Notes: generated from the letters alone by a model not told the origin. A stretch of 64,000 nt of DNA from Siphonodentalium dalli (GCA_032622095.1 CP136062.1:4216001-4280000); one strand, 5' to 3'. Shown: positions 22,154-34,871, numbered from the stretch's first letter. Numbers and translations: made by a program.

Positions 22154-23803
22154 TTGTTATTCAATTTTTTATTTTTCACTATTATTATTATTTATTATTC
22201 TTAATATATTTTGAAACCCTTATATCTCAGAAAGTTTAAAAGTTAAAGCATTGAAATTTGGCAGGTATATGCACCATGCCAAGGTGCATGGTAATGAAGC
22301 ATTTAGGTTTGTGTCCTAACTTGCCTACCAGAGTTATGGCCCTTAAACACAAATTTTGGAAAAAGTTTGTACGCAGATCTTCTCCTATGATAAGTCAAGC
22401 AGCTGAATTCGGTTCCCGTAATCGTGTTAACTAACGAAAGGACACGAATCGGGGAAATTTTCAAAAAGGTCCGAAAACAATTTGTTGACCAGGGGAGGGG
22501 TGCAAAATTTGTCAATTTGTTTCTTGTCACCGATTCCAACCAGTTTTACTGTTGTGTATCTATGCGACGTACTGATGCTACTCGTGAAAGAATTTTGTAA
22601 ATCTGTTGAGAAATGACCAAGCTATAACACATCGAAAAATGTACTAATAAAGTCCGTGTGTAGAAAGTGCTTGTGTCCAGATCTTCTCCTAGACGAAGCG
22701 CAACAGCTGGATTTGCTCTATGTGAGCGTCTTAAACATAGACAGAAGACCAAAACCAAAAAATGCCAATGTAAAACATTACACCGATGACCACTGGCGAT
22801 ATATTTCAACATCCATTCCTGTTCGGCGCACTGCGTTAATTGTTATATTGGCTAATGGGTAATCACTCTATGTCGACTGTCTGTCTTGTCAGCCGGCCGT
22901 GATTCTGCGGTTTTATCACGGTGCGGCTTAAACTTGACATATTTTGAGTCCAAAAACGCTCAAAATTCATTAGTTTTAGAATAGTAGTTTTTAAAAACGC
23001 CCATTTTTTACAAAAAAAATTCTCGACTTTGATATTTGAAAAGTAACGAAACTGTGGTGTCAGCTGTATAATGTTATAAGACTTCTCGGCATGGACCACC
23101 TTTCCATAAAGCACAATCCGTCTTATGCGCGGACTTTCGCTCGCAGTTCCCAATTGAATTGAAACCATTTTAATATATGATATATTTAAATTGAATGAAT
23201 GGGAGTCAGCGTATCCCGCCCGAGACCACAACCTTGCCTCCCTTAAGTCGCTAATTTTGGTATCATAATTTCCGAACGTAACTATCTAAGGTTTGGTATT
23301 ACATTCCCATCTGTTATATAGCATGAGTTTGTTGAATTTAGATCTGACCATTTAAAAACTGTCTCTTTATCATCTGTATGTGTCACAAGTTAAAATATAT
23401 GACTTTATTGCCCGTTTGTTAAGATCGCTGATTGCACATTTCGCATTAATTGGACGAGACGTGATGTAAAGTGTTATAACTTAGGAAGAGTCCGACAACG
23501 ACGTCGTAAGTTCGTCCGTTAATCGGAAAATAACCACAAATATGTCTTAAAGCGCCGACTAATTCACCACCTGCGTGTATTCAAGAATATGAATCACACC
23601 ACAATTAAGCGAATTGTATATTGAATGTGTAGGTATAAGCTGCCATGTATATATCATTCCCAGAATGCTACCATATCATGACAATATATTAGTTAAAATA
23701 AAACACCTTGAACTGTTGGGAACATCGCGATATATGTAAGCGAGCAAAGATAGTTTAATGTCATCATACGCTATTTCGCTGTTGCGAAATGGGTGATCAT
23801 TCG
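22154..23803. other. No recognised gene
   Basis: It contains a stretch (22260-22560) whose wording, such as gccctt..acacaaa and ccaggggagggg, suggests an old dispersed repeat; no border was defined. The longest frame, 122 codons on the minus strand (22863-23231), shows no domain. Confidence 0.35.
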
Positions 23804-24064
23804 ATCGCTTCTCGGCCTTTGGCTCGAGCCCGTGCTGTGAGATACGTCCCCGACGATGGCTGGCCATCGGACGGGACTTCCACGGTGTGGGTTCGCAGCC
23901 TGAGGAGGACAAGTGGTCGTGACGGACTTCCGCTTTAGCGGGGACTGACCCCGACAGGCAATTTGACCATCTCGTAAGGGTGTGTCACCTCTTTCGGGGT
24001 GCTCCAGCCGATATGAGTGGTCCGCAATAGCCCCGGGTTCTAAAAAAAAAAAAAAAAAAAAAAA
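23804..24064 (+). mobile_element. Poly(A)-tailed SINE-like sequence with U2 snRNA-like head
   Basis: The first 22 nt, atcgcttctcggcctttggc then t, match the extreme 5' end of U2 snRNA except for one missing T. About 20 nt further on, gatacgtcc matches U2 nucleotides near position 60. The rest, GC-rich and unlike the AT-rich surroundings, is not U2: it lacks the branch-point-binding and Sm-site regions. It ends in 23 A residues at 24042-24064. A 5' snRNA head, foreign body and poly(A) tail suit an snRNA-derived SINE, or a truncated U2-targeting non-LTR element. I found no convincing target-site duplication. Not a functional U2 gene. Confidence 0.6.
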
Positions 24065-25402
24065 TAATCACATTGAACGACATATTTAATTATGTTTGTG
24101 TGTGAATAATGATTGTTAACTTGTGAAGACTTGCAATAACATATTAAATGGTAAAATACGCGCGTTCGTATCCGTATATTTACAAAAATATCCGTCTATT
24201 TTACAAGCTCGACATGCCATGTTTGTTTATGGTATACTACAGTTCCAACACATCGGCTATTTATCATTTTGCTGGTGAGAAAGCGTATGTTCACTTTTGT
24301 GCTATTTATATGTACAGAACAAGGAACCATTACTCGGGAACGCAACCTACTGAAATGCATATAGATGTACGCGAATCATGTTACGTTCTCACACAATGCA
24401 ATTATCCCAAATCCGCGCTCTTTAAAATAGAATTGGCTGCATGGCTGCATGGCTGGCCTACTTCTGATGGAACAGTGTGTTACGCACCTGTCCGACTAAG
24501 TCACTTTGAACCCAAATGTATACAAAATTCGCACAAGCTGGGGAAAAGTTCCCGATCTTGGACAGTCAGTACAATCGGTATAAACGTTTGTAATGACATA
24601 ACGTGTCTTGGCAGCATTACCTGTCATGCTATATTGATATGTTTCTGAATTATATTTAATGCTTGATTCCTGATTCACAAGTGACATTTCAGTGATCTTT
24701 CTAGAACGTTCCCGAGCATGATAGAACTTCAAATAAAACATATTCGCCTTTGTCCCATTCTGGTGATTTTGGGCTCGTGTTTAGCATGTTACTAATTGTA
24801 TAATAAGACGTAATCAAGACATGTGTTATCAGTTGTGTGAGTGATTGCCATTCGCGCATTAGTATTTCATAAATAAATATATCCGCTGCACGTAGATATA
24901 ACTGTCACTTATATTACTGACCGTTGAAATCACTGACCCGACAAACTGATAAACCAAGAATTAACAGTCTTGGCAAATTACAGATCGGCATTGATTTAAA
25001 ACTTCGCACTTCATTGTGGACATACTATAACTATCCGTATCTTTCACGAGAATATACCGTCACATTGCAGTTATAATTTTTAACATCTCAAGTCTTTAAT
25101 TTTGAATATAGGCACAAGATATAGGCACATGCGTGTATGTGGAACCCCTGCATGTTCTTTATTCCCGTTGCCAATTAAATATATATATTGTACACATGTG
25201 TAATAAAACCGAACTGTGTGTGTGTGTTCATTTGTTTGTCGGTCTGACCTGCTATTGGTGACCAACCGGTTGGTTCATGACCAAAAAAAATTGGAACACA
25301 CGGTGAATTGTCACGTGGAGTGTCATGGGATAGGTACATCTGACGTCATGTGATTTAATTTTGAATTCATGAATAATTTAATAACATTTTTACATTTATA
25401 TC
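24065..25402. other. Spacer sequence with a 166-codon open frame of unknown meaning
   Basis: A plus-strand frame at 24148-24648 (166 codons) is the longest non-satellite frame in the window. Its peptide is rich in Tyr, Cys and His and shows no domain, signal peptide or repeat that I recognise. In 64 kb of two-strand sequence, one frame of this size is close to what chance gives. No splice or promoter context supports it. The rest of the stretch is featureless. Confidence 0.3.
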
Positions 25403-25576
25403 TACAGTATGCCCTAAGTAATCGACTCCTTAAACATAGCAGAATTATGGGTAACATATCAGGATTTAGTGGGAAATATAGCCTGCTGACATTCATCCGA
25501 AATCTCTCCTGAATCCCGAAAAGTTACCCATAATTCTGCTGTGTTTAAGGGGTCGATTACATAGGGCATTACTGTA
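25403..25576. mobile_element. Foldback MITE, 174 bp
   Basis: Inverted ends of about 52 bp, tacagtatgccctaagtaat at the left and the complement of tacagtaatgccctatgtaa at the right, enclose about 70 bp. TA dinucleotides flank both ends (the left reads atatc|tacag, the right ctgta|tatt). Such compact elements have no coding capacity and fold into a long hairpin. Confidence 0.88.
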
Positions 25577-25589
25577 TATTTGCGAATTT

Positions 25590-25700
25590 CTGTCTGTCTG
25601 CCTGTGTCTGTCTTCTATACAAATTACAGGAGACCATCTAGATGATACCAAAGGGGTCTACTAGGGGTAACTTTTTACGAGAAATATAATTTCAAAAGTA
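25590..25700. repeat. CTGTCTGTCTG-type dispersed repeat, first copy
   Basis: It shares tctgtctgtctg, then an ctata.aaatt phrase, then ggtctactaggggtaac with 30011-30095 (gtctgtctgtctg ... ggtctaataggggtaa). The two copies are about 4.4 kb apart in the same orientation. The borders are undefined. Confidence 0.55.
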
Positions 25701-25871
25701 GCCTCATTCTTCATCTTTTATTTTTGCGAACTGATGTGTTTATGATGTTCATGTATCATAATATAAGGTTTGAAGTATACATGGCTGTAACTAAATAAAT
25801 ACTTCAATAGTTGTGGAACGGATTAATCGAGATAAACAAAATTACGATCGAAAAGGTGAGCCACTACTTAT

Positions 25872-27079
25872 TAGCTCAACTTACTTTGTAAGTTTGAGCT
25901 ATTGCCATGGTTTGGCGTCCGTCGTCTGTGTGTGCGTGTGTCCGTCAACAATGTCCTTTGGCGCGGGCTATAGGTTGTATCTTTGGTTTGATCTTTATGA
26001 AATTTGTCATGAATGTTGACATTGACATGTAGATGGGAACGAGTCATTATGGGGTCATTTGGCCAAAAAACATGGCCGCTGGTGGCCATCTTGGATTTCA
26101 AAATTCAATCTATTGGCGCGGGCTACATGTCGTACTGTGCATCTGATCATCATGAAATTTGTCATGGATGTTAATATTGACATGTAGATGGGAACGAGTC
26201 ATTTTGGGGTCGTTCGGCCAAAAACCATGGCCGTCAGCAGCCATCTTGGATTTGACTCTTTGCATGACTAAATCCTTTGGCGCGGGCTACAGGTCGTAGT
26301 TTTGGTCGGAACTTCATGAAATTTGTCATGGATGTTAACAGTGACATGTAGATGGGAATGAGTGATTTTGGGGTCGTTCGGCCAAAAACATGGCCGCCAG
26401 CAGCCATCTTTGATTTTAAAATTCAATCCATTGGCACGGGCTACAGGTCGTACTGTTCGTCTGATCATCATGATATTTATCATGGATGTTAATATTAACA
26501 TGTATATGGGAACGAGTGATTTTGGGGGGGAGTCGTTTGGCTAAAAAACATGTCCGCCAGCAGCCATATTGGATTTTACTCTTTGCATGACTAAATCCTT
26601 TGGTGCGGGCTACAGGTCGTAGCTTTGGTCGGAACTTCATGAAATGTGTCATGGATGTTAACAATGACATGTAGATGGGAAACGAGTCATTTGGAAGTCG
26701 TTCAGCCAAAAAACATGGCCGCCAGCAGCCATCTTGATTTTTCTCTTTGCATGACTAAATCCATTGGCACAGGCTACAGGTCGTACCTTTGATCAGATCA
26801 TTGTGAGATTTGTAAAGGCTGTAGATGGGAACAGGTCATTTTGGGGTAATTCGGAAAGAAACATGGCTGCCGGTGGCCATTTTAGAATTTACTCTTTGCA
26901 TCAATAAATCCTTTGGCACACCATAAACACCACATCCCTGATCCGATCATTATGAAACCTGTCATGGATGTTGATATTGACATGAACATCTAGTCTTACT
27001 TAGACATTTCAATTCGCACCTTTCCTATTCCTCCATTTACTGTCAACCATTAAATTATTCCCCTACCTAAGTTGAGCTA
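25872..27079 (+). mobile_element. GGCCATG-array element in the spacer
   Basis: Exactly inverted 12-bp ends, tagctcaactta at 25872-25883 and taagttgagcta at 27068-27079, enclose about six tandem units of the GGCCATG family. Unit phrases include atgaaatttgtcatggatgt, acatgtagatgggaacgag, cattcggccaaaaaacatgg and tgcatgactaaatcctttgg, with period near 180 bp or shorter. It lies opposite in orientation to the left-arm copy and has the same layout, which supports a defined mobile unit. No transposase is visible. Confidence 0.82.
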
Positions 27080-28270
27080 CAGTGCCATTGACACTTTCAT
27101 ATTCCATGACTTTTTGAAGTTATAGATATAGTTATAAGTATTGTGGTTATGGTTACGGCTAGAGCATGGTTATGCTTATAGAAACATTTAGTATTGGGAC
27201 ATGATACGGGTTGCCGATAGGTATGTTATGATTAACATTGGGTTATGATTAAGGTTTGGGTTATGGGAAAGGTAATGATTGAGAGGGGATTTGGATAGGA
27301 ATATATATGATAATTATATGGAAGTATCAAACTTCCAATTGGAAGTTTAAAATTTCTAGTTTAACATGTTTTCAGTGTGAATGTTGAGCGGCGAAACATG
27401 TCTGCACCGTGCACGCAGACATGTTTTTTTTTATGTGTGCGTACTGATACAAACTTATCAAGCAACAAACTCATATTTCTTTCGCTCGTTGTGAATAGAA
27501 ATACATGATATACAAGCCATTATCAATAACATGATTGGATTGGTTCACACCATCAATAAATCAAATGGCTTAAAATAGTTAATATCTTTGGAACTATATT
27601 ATGTCTCGATCCATGCCTCATCACCCAATATTTGATTTGGGACACACTAAAGTTGTATGAATCTATGATGAATTCGATTTATTTAAAAGGACTCTGCGAT
27701 CTATCAATCTATCGGAACTTATAATTTTCGTTTGTCGGCTTTACACTTTGAGAATATTCCATCCAACTTTTAGGCGGAAACACCGATAGAAAATTGAAGA
27801 AAATATCTAAACACCCAGTGGGGCCTCTAAAATCCTCTTTCGGTGCAAATATTTTTAATATTTTTATAAAATATGTAAACAAAATTTGTTCATGCAATTT
27901 GATTATTTAACTTTTTGTTAAACTTCAGTGCTCAGATTCACAATTTTTAATATCTTTGGCTTGTATTAAAGACATTATTTGCCCATATATAATGAAGTAC
28001 ATGTATAACTAACATGTGCTGACAAGAATTATTTATCAAAGTTTTTGCTCTTGGTCATTTTGATAAATTATACTAACTTCGCTGCCGATCGAGGTGGGAA
28101 TTAATCAATATTACAAAATGGCGGCCGTTGCCAACAATAGAATTTTGGACTCCGCTGAACCCCGCTGACCCTTGAGTTATGAAAAAATTATCCTATTTTA
28201 GGTAATTTAAAATTATTTTTAGATTGGGCCGAAAAAGTTGATTAGTATATCCGATATTCACATACGTATA
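27080..28270. other. Mostly unrecognised; GGTTATG-rich stretch
   Basis: 27120-27290 is rich in loosely repeated ggttatg/tggttatgg words. Near 27325, caaacttccaattggaagtttaa is a short inverted repeat (described here, not a gene). The rest up to 28270 is AT-rich with no RNA gene or frame of note. Confidence 0.4.
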
Positions 28271-28277
28271 CCCTGGT

Positions 28278-28318
28278 CGCTTCGCTTCCGCGGCTTCGCC
28301 GCGGGAGAGCGGGCGCTA
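28278..28318. repeat. GC-rich hairpin
   Basis: ccgcggcttcgccgcgg is an inverted repeat with a 3-nt loop inside a roughly 40-bp GC island in otherwise AT-rich DNA. The motif tcgcttcgc sits beside it. It may be an element end; no partner was found. Confidence 0.6.
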
Positions 28319-29745
28319 TAATGAGGTATGTGATAAGACATATCGTCTTATATCCATAAATAAATCACATACATCTAGGACAAATTGGAACCTAGGTGAC
28401 AATATGTCTACTACATATATGCTAAGCCATATATAGGCCTACTAGTACTCGGATATATGTATATATATTATTGCTATTTATGTCGGGATATTTTAATATA
28501 TAGACACAGCCACGTATGATGTGAACAAATCTGAACTCTTCACTTTTGCGCATATGGTTTAAACCGGCCTCAAATTACATTTTATATGTTACCGTACAAT
28601 ACATGAAATTGCCGCCAGGCCCTGTTCCAAAAAATATATTTGCAGGATAAGAGAACTATACGCGCATTACAGTAAAACGAATATTATGATATCAATTTGT
28701 TATTAGATGTACTCAAAAACCTACCCCTGCCCTATTGCATAAAACGCCATTGACATAAAAGATCCTTCGTATTCTATGAAAATGCTAACTGTTTAGTTAG
28801 AAATCGGAAGTACTAATTGCATAATCATGGTTCAATATAAAGAGTTACACATCTTTGACCCGTTCTGAAACAAATAAAGAACGTTTATTAGAGCCAATAA
28901 TATTATACGACATTACGAATATAACCACGTATATAGGCCTATATGATTAAGACATCGTGTATCAGTTTCAGTTGAATAGCGTGGTCACAATAGCATAACC
29001 ATTGAATATTCTCCCATTCGTGCGGTACCAATTATGTAATAGTATGACGATTTCATTTGGAAATATTAAATAAATAAATCACTGATTATCTCTCCAGTGT
29101 CAAATAGAGCGTGATTGAAAAGTCGTAATTATATAATGTTGTCCCCACATATCCTTCCGTCGCCATTTGGCTACATATAGAACTATGTGATATATGCATG
29201 ACACCTCGTATCAGTAGCATAATCGTTCGGGGATTCCATCATTCACGAGTTATCAATGCTGTTATAATTATAATTATATTTATGACAATTTGCAATGATG
29301 CACAATCACTGCTTTCGTGCTAGAATAAATCAGGCAACATCAAACCCCGAAAAAACACGAAAATAACACAAACTAAGATCATATGAGTAAGCTTATTGGT
29401 TCGGAAATGTAACATAGCGTTTTTGAGCACTTTTTAACTGCCGTTTATGTCAAATTATAGGTATATATCTCTAAACAATGCATATCCATGTATCAACAAG
29501 ACATATATCTATGAAAATGCTAGCTTCTATAACCATGGCGAGGTGTTATCACACTACAGCAGCCGTTGTTTTGGTCCACATTTTAGTGATAAAAGCACAC
29601 GAATGTCATGTTGTCTCATACATGTAGAATAATGAATATAGGAGTATTAGCCAAGCTAGTAAAATGATTGGGACTATTATACACAATAAAGTTAGCAGCA
29701 CAAATATTACCTATTGTTCCTTTGTTGTTCTCTATGCAGCTCTAT
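28319..29745. other. No recognised feature
   Basis: AT-rich sequence near the geometric centre of the palindrome. Only short frames without known domains occur. No RNA gene, satellite or TIR element was recognised. Confidence 0.35.
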
Positions 29746-29749
29746 GTTC

Positions 29750-29968
29750 ATAAATAAACTTTCTTCATCGGGCGTGAAGCGTAGCGATCGGAAAGTGCCG
29801 CGCATCGTTTATCGGAGAGAGGCGCGTTTCTTGTGTAACAGATGAACCCCCGTGCTAGGTAGAGGAATGAGCCTGGCCCGCAAGTTGGGTGCGTTCGAAT
29901 CGGAACTAGGTTCCATACGCGGGAGGATGGGGTAGTCGGAGAAAGGAGAAAGGGGAGTGACAATTTTT
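29750..29968 (+). mobile_element. tRNA-like SINE candidate
   Basis: A GC-rich island holds tgctaggtagaggaatgag (box-A-like) and, about 35 nt on, gtgcgttcgaatcgg (close to box B, GGTTCGAATCC). Spacing and order are those of a tRNA-type polymerase III promoter. Flanking gaacccccgtg and aggttcc fit a decayed acceptor region. It ends in gacaatttttt at about 29968, a possible polymerase III terminator. It is unrelated in sequence to the SINE at 10440-10840. A decayed tRNA gene is the alternative. Confidence 0.45.
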
Positions 29969-29999
29969 TGGCGTATATATAGATAATATATATCTATAT

Positions 30000-30985
30000 C
30001 TATATTTGAGAATGTCTGTCTGTCTGTGTTCTATAGAAATTCACAGTGGACCACATATATGGTACAAAAAGGGTCTAATAGGGGTAATTTTTAACAGAAA
30101 GATAATGGCGAGGGTTAGACATTTGTAAAGTGACGCAGTTGTTGTCAGGGGCAGAAAAGGGGAGGGGCAGAAAAAACAATTGTGGCCGATTGCCACCAAA
30201 CTTATATATAATCATCCCCATAATATGAGGAATCTAATGGTGTAGTTTAAATTTGTCAAAAGTCGCGCCGTTCGCGTCAGAGATGCCCGGAAGTGAGAGG
30301 GGCACCAAAATTGATCAAAAATAATTCTGGCGCCGAATTCCACCAAATTGATGCACATTCTTCTGAGATATTCTCCATGATACAAGGAATCTTATTGTAT
30401 GATTTAAAGACGCCAAATTGGTGTCGTTGGGGTGAGAGATTTTGGGGGCGGTTGGTGGGTACTAAATCTGATACAAATTTGTTTAATCGCCGGTTGCCAC
30501 GAAACTTATACAAATTCATCCCCACCAAACTTACAAATAATAATCACCATGATATCAGGAGTCTAATTGTGTGGTTTAAAGATGACAAAAGTGGGGCCAT
30601 TCGAGTCAGGGTTTCATAGAGGGTGAGATGGACACAAACTTTGATAAACAATACGTTTAGGGTCGATTTCCACCTAGTTGATACATATTCTTTTCCGTGA
30701 TACGATTAATCTAATCGTGTGGTTTAAATGCGCCAAATTTGTGCCTTTCTGTTTGAGAGACATGCAATGGTGGCCCTAAATTTGTATACTCGCCAGTTTT
30801 CATAAATTTCATACATATTCATCTATATAATGAGTCTAAGTGTGTGGTTTAATGATGTCAAAAGTTGCGCCGCTTGAGTCCGAAATAGGGACGGGAGGGT
30901 CACCAAAAACTTATTAAAATATGTTTAGAGCCAATTACCATCAAACTCATACACGTTCTTCTCAAATAATAAGCCCACGTACGCG
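30000..30985. repeat. CTGTCTG repeat followed by ~150-bp degenerate tandem units
   Basis: After gtctgtctgtctg at 30011, about six diverged units start near 30188, 30345, 30493, 30668, 30795 and 30937. Each contains a ccaccaaa-like start, atacatattc, an aatctaat..tgtggttta phrase and gcgcc..tttg. Spacing is 127-178 bp. The frames inside (for example 30293-30619) follow the repeat and have no domain. It resembles an old tandem-repeat-bearing dispersed element. Confidence 0.65.
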
Positions 30986-31162
30986 ACGTCCCGCAGGGGC
31001 GGAGCGGTGGGCTTTAGTTGGTACTGGGCGTACGCACTCGACGCTGGGAGAGCATTGGATCTGCAATACTGTTAAACGAAAAAATAAGTTTCTAAAAATA
31101 TATCATGACCCCGACACACACTTTGAACTTTGAACTCGTCTTCCCAAGCCACATATGCAGCG

Positions 31163-31191
31163 ATTGGATAATCGCGTTTGTCTTAACCAAT
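31163..31191 (+). promoter_or_regulatory. Paired CCAAT boxes, possible promoter
   Basis: attgg at 31163-31167 and ccaatcag at 31187 face each other 20 bp apart in a locally GC-richer stretch, about 140-170 bp upstream of an ATG followed by a consensus splice donor. CCAAT pairs are common in animal promoters, but these 5-mers also occur by chance. No TATA box is clear. Confidence 0.3.
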
Positions 31192-31229
31192 CAGAATCGA
31201 CGTTGCTCACAGACGGTTGTTAGGCAAGT

Positions 31230-34200
31230 GATGCTATTCAAACAAAGTTGAAAATCGCCACCTCGGATTATTATTTCAACGAATTGCCAACTACAACACA
31301 CGCGTTGGGCGAGAAAAAAACTGCTTACATTATGATATACAAGGTGAGTACATGTACATGATCAGTATCGGGTGTAGGATGTACCATTGTACGCCTTGTT
31401 TGGCGGCGAATGTAATAAATTCACCAATTCCAGCCAATTTCCAGGCGATGGCAGACTGACTCTTGACCGTTGACTACAAGTTTAGTGACTCGGTTTTAAA
31501 GTCATAATTCCACGATTCACTCTTGCAACAAATTTAGAAATTACAATTTGAACGAACCAAGCATCTACTTCATTTGTGATTATACTTGCGAGTACTATGT
31601 TACGTTCACAGCGACATAATTAATTTATGAACACAGTTTTGTCAAAGGTGTCATTACCTGCGACCAGGAATTATTTAGACAGAACGGAAGCGATCGAATT
31701 CTCGAATTGTTGACTTGTCGAATGATAGAACACTGACACACGGCGATGGTAAATTGGTTATCACGGTGATAATCCTGATGAGAAAGTATGGAATAATACA
31801 ATAAGTCTGCCGTACACAACACTGACTACAGTACAGTACCGTTTTATATAACAGTTTGTTTTCAGTTTTGAAACTTGTCAGAGTAAACTGGTATTATTTT
31901 TAACCATTCTGCAATACCAAATGGCCTCACCTTCACCTGTTCACACTACTAGTATGTTTATACACTTCATCTTTAAGTTAATCATGATTGCAAGGAAATA
32001 CCGTACGTAGCGGGAATTATCTTGGATCCAGCTATTATTTTTTTAACCTTTCATCCTAATATTTGTAATATTATAATAGTCTCTCTGACACTCATGTATG
32101 AACATTATTATTTTTCGCTCAGTTTTAAATTTACGCAGCTACAGATACAGTTCTTAATTCAATTTGAATATATATTTGAGAACCGCCATGCACAACATAC
32201 ATGTAAATGTACTGCATGCACCAGTACCGGTACATATAAAAAGGCCAAAAAAAATTCCATGTTTCGACTGACCAAAATCCATGTTCAGGACCTCAAACCT
32301 AATGTTTTTTCCCTCGACAGCTATAATTTTTTTGCCGAACTTTACCGTTACACACTTTTGCCTCTTCCTGTCATAAATACAAAACAAATTTCTAACACAA
32401 CTCCATTGTGAAAACACTATACATTAAACCGAAACAACTATCATGCAAGCCTTCCATCATGATCAGTTAACATGCATTTTTTCGGTTTCCCCATGTGTAA
32501 GCTGAGATATAAAAATGGATTAACTTACTGAATGCGAAATCGCTATGGTACCATACATGATTTGTGGTTATGTTAAAACCCAATTGGTCTGTCTTTCAAT
32601 TCTGTTATTGTTTAGTCAGCTAACGATCAGTGAGAGCAAGTACAATGACAGTGTTCTCCTTTCGTTTCACACAAGCTGACACAAGTAGAACTTTTCTCAA
32701 AGTAAATTTATCTTCTCATGTGCATGGTCAGTGGCTCAGTGAACACTGATCCCCAGTGACAAGCGACTGTTCATCGCAGTTACTAGTACCATGGAAATGT
32801 ACATGTTAAAACTCAACCATTTTAAGTTACCTACTTGTACCGCTGCAAACTTGGCTTGAAAGATATATGTCTTATTAGCATCATGGTAGCAACTGTTTAA
32901 GTAATGGTTCCCATCACAGAACACATGGCCAACGCTGATAATCCTCAAGCATATTAGGCAAAAAAATAATAATACCTGTGGAATTGTGGGATATAGACAT
33001 ACATGTTTGTATGACCGTCCAGTTAAACTTTTCACATGCCCATAATTTAACTGATGGGAAAGGTTATAAATATACCTTCGATCAACCTATATACCTTAAT
33101 CAACTATTACAGTGCCCGTGAACATTTTGACAAGTGCAAATTTTGGCACCTGCGAATAAAATATTGCCAGTAATTATAGATGTGGAGCAATAGCTCCCTT
33201 TTCCTGGGAAAGACTTGGCCAATGCAATCTCTTGTATACTAGTAGGTGAGGTGCCATATTGGCGACTCGCATATATACGAGAATGTATTGGCACAGGGAT
33301 TTTGCAAAATTTCAGGAAGCTACAGTTAGGAAAGGGTTAATAAATAGCACCAGCTAAGAAGTAGTATCAGCTTAGAAGATAATATATGTAGGAAAATTGA
33401 TACACAGGGGTACTGTAACGTGACCCATGGATTGTCGTGGGATAGGTGCTGTGTTTCTCAGATGATTTTAAAGTGGCACTAATAATTAGCAATAAAGAGT
33501 GTTTGTCATCAGCTTAAAATATATGTAAGGGGAACTGTCTCAGGTGTCTCATGGAATAGGTGCAGCAAATCAAAGAGACACTAATAATTAGCTTGGATGA
33601 CTTGTGGGCACAATAATTATTTAACCCTCATAAAAGCAAAATCCTGGTATCCCAGCTACAGTAGTAGTTACTACTTTTTATTTTTATGTTGACAACAATG
33701 CTTTTAGATGTCAGCAAAAATTTACATGGTTGTACTCGGTAGTTTAAACTGCTTGGCATAAAAAAAGGACTGTTAAGTCGTTATTTTTATTTAACAGTTC
33801 AAACTCCATGAAAAGAAGCCATAGTACTTACTTTATACAATGCAGCATATACTTGATCAATTGATTAGTTGTGCAACCACACTTGTTAAAATCATGTCTG
33901 TATTGTGTATGTATTACTGTATACTTAAAGTGTTTTATTTTCTATTTTCAGGGATATTTTGGATCTACATCCTGCTTATCACACATATAACTAATTAACT
34001 ATATAACTATATCAACTATCAGAAGTTCAACTCTGTGATCTGACATTTACTGGTTCTGAATACATTTTGAAAAGGCATCAGACAATTTTTTTGGACAGGT
34101 GACAGGTGTAAAATTAAAATTCACAATCAGAGATTAAATGGAACTGTTGTATCCTGACTATGGTGACACAAATATAAAATCCACTATTTTCTGTGGGCTC

Positions 34201-34730
34201 TCTTCTTGGAATGTTATTCACACACAAAGACAATATCAACACCAAGGACACACACTTTTAATAACTTGCAACTTCAGCTTCCTTATAATATTACTGGAAA
34301 AGGAAATGATGAGAAAACAGGATAACAGAAAATACATCATCTATTCTAAATTATATTGGAGGTAGTCATGTGTGCAATGGATACTTTTGGGGTAGAGGCA
34401 TACATGTGTATAATGTGCACACGGTATAGTGATTCTTGACCTGAGGTAACAAGGATTCACTCCAGGAAGCTGATGTGTATTTATTTATTCAGTGCAAAAC
34501 ATCTTATGAAAGTACAGGGTATTGATCCACTTGTTCTAAGGAAAATATACACTGCCTCAATTCTGGAGAATGTAAATCTTGTTCTATTACGTTTGGAAAG
34601 TGTCATAATTTACACTTGAATGTGGCTGTACATATATGTCTAACAGAAAGTGTAATGAAAAGACATGAAGACTCCTGGGTGATGTGATTGCTTTCTGATT
34701 AATAAAATATTGGGCCAACAGTATGATCAT
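31230..34730 (+). ncRNA. Candidate spliced transcript, probably non-coding
   Basis: This is the most gene-like stretch in the window. An ATG at 31332 leads after four codons into a consensus donor, aag|gtgagt (exon end 31343). A strong acceptor, a pyrimidine-rich tract then attttcag, ends at 33951. An AATAAA polyadenylation signal lies at 34701-34706. Joining 31343 to 33952 gives only a 16-codon reading frame before a TAA, so a coding role is unlikely unless other exons exist. A 75-codon frame at 34138-34365 lies in the last exon with no known domain. Start and end are guesses; each signal alone could be chance. Confidence 0.25.
33240..33320. repeat. One copy of an inverted dispersed pair
   Basis: gagaatgtattggcacaggg and the following attttgcaaaatttc are matched in reverse complement at 35080-35125 (gaaatatt.cgaaaaccctgtgccaa and acgcattctc). 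The two lie 1.8 kb apart facing each other, on either side of the candidate exon. They may be the ends of one element or separate copies. Confidence 0.5.
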
Positions 34731-34871
34731 ATTATTTTGAACTAAATCCAAATTCACCAATAAGCAATATATTGTTATTAGAATGAGATACTGCCATCAT
34801 ACCGGTTGGTATTTTTTCATTCTTGCCACATTTGTCATGTTTCAGGCTGTGCAATTAAGAGAGGATCTACA

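Noticed and set aside
23804-24064. Functional U2 snRNA gene
   Set aside because: Only the first ~22 nt and a short later patch match; the branch-point-binding region, Sm site and 3' stem-loops are absent and it ends in poly(A).
24148-24648. 166-codon plus-strand frame as a gene
   Set aside because: No recognised domain, no promoter or splice context, and a length near the chance maximum for 64 kb on both strands. Kept only as a described stretch.
27120-27290. Interstitial telomeric repeat
   Set aside because: The words are loose ggttatg variants, not a run of ttaggg.
32022-32411. 129-codon plus-strand frame as a membrane protein
   Set aside because: Hydrophobic bias comes from T-rich DNA; an opposite-strand frame of similar length overlaps it, and no start context or family resemblance was seen.
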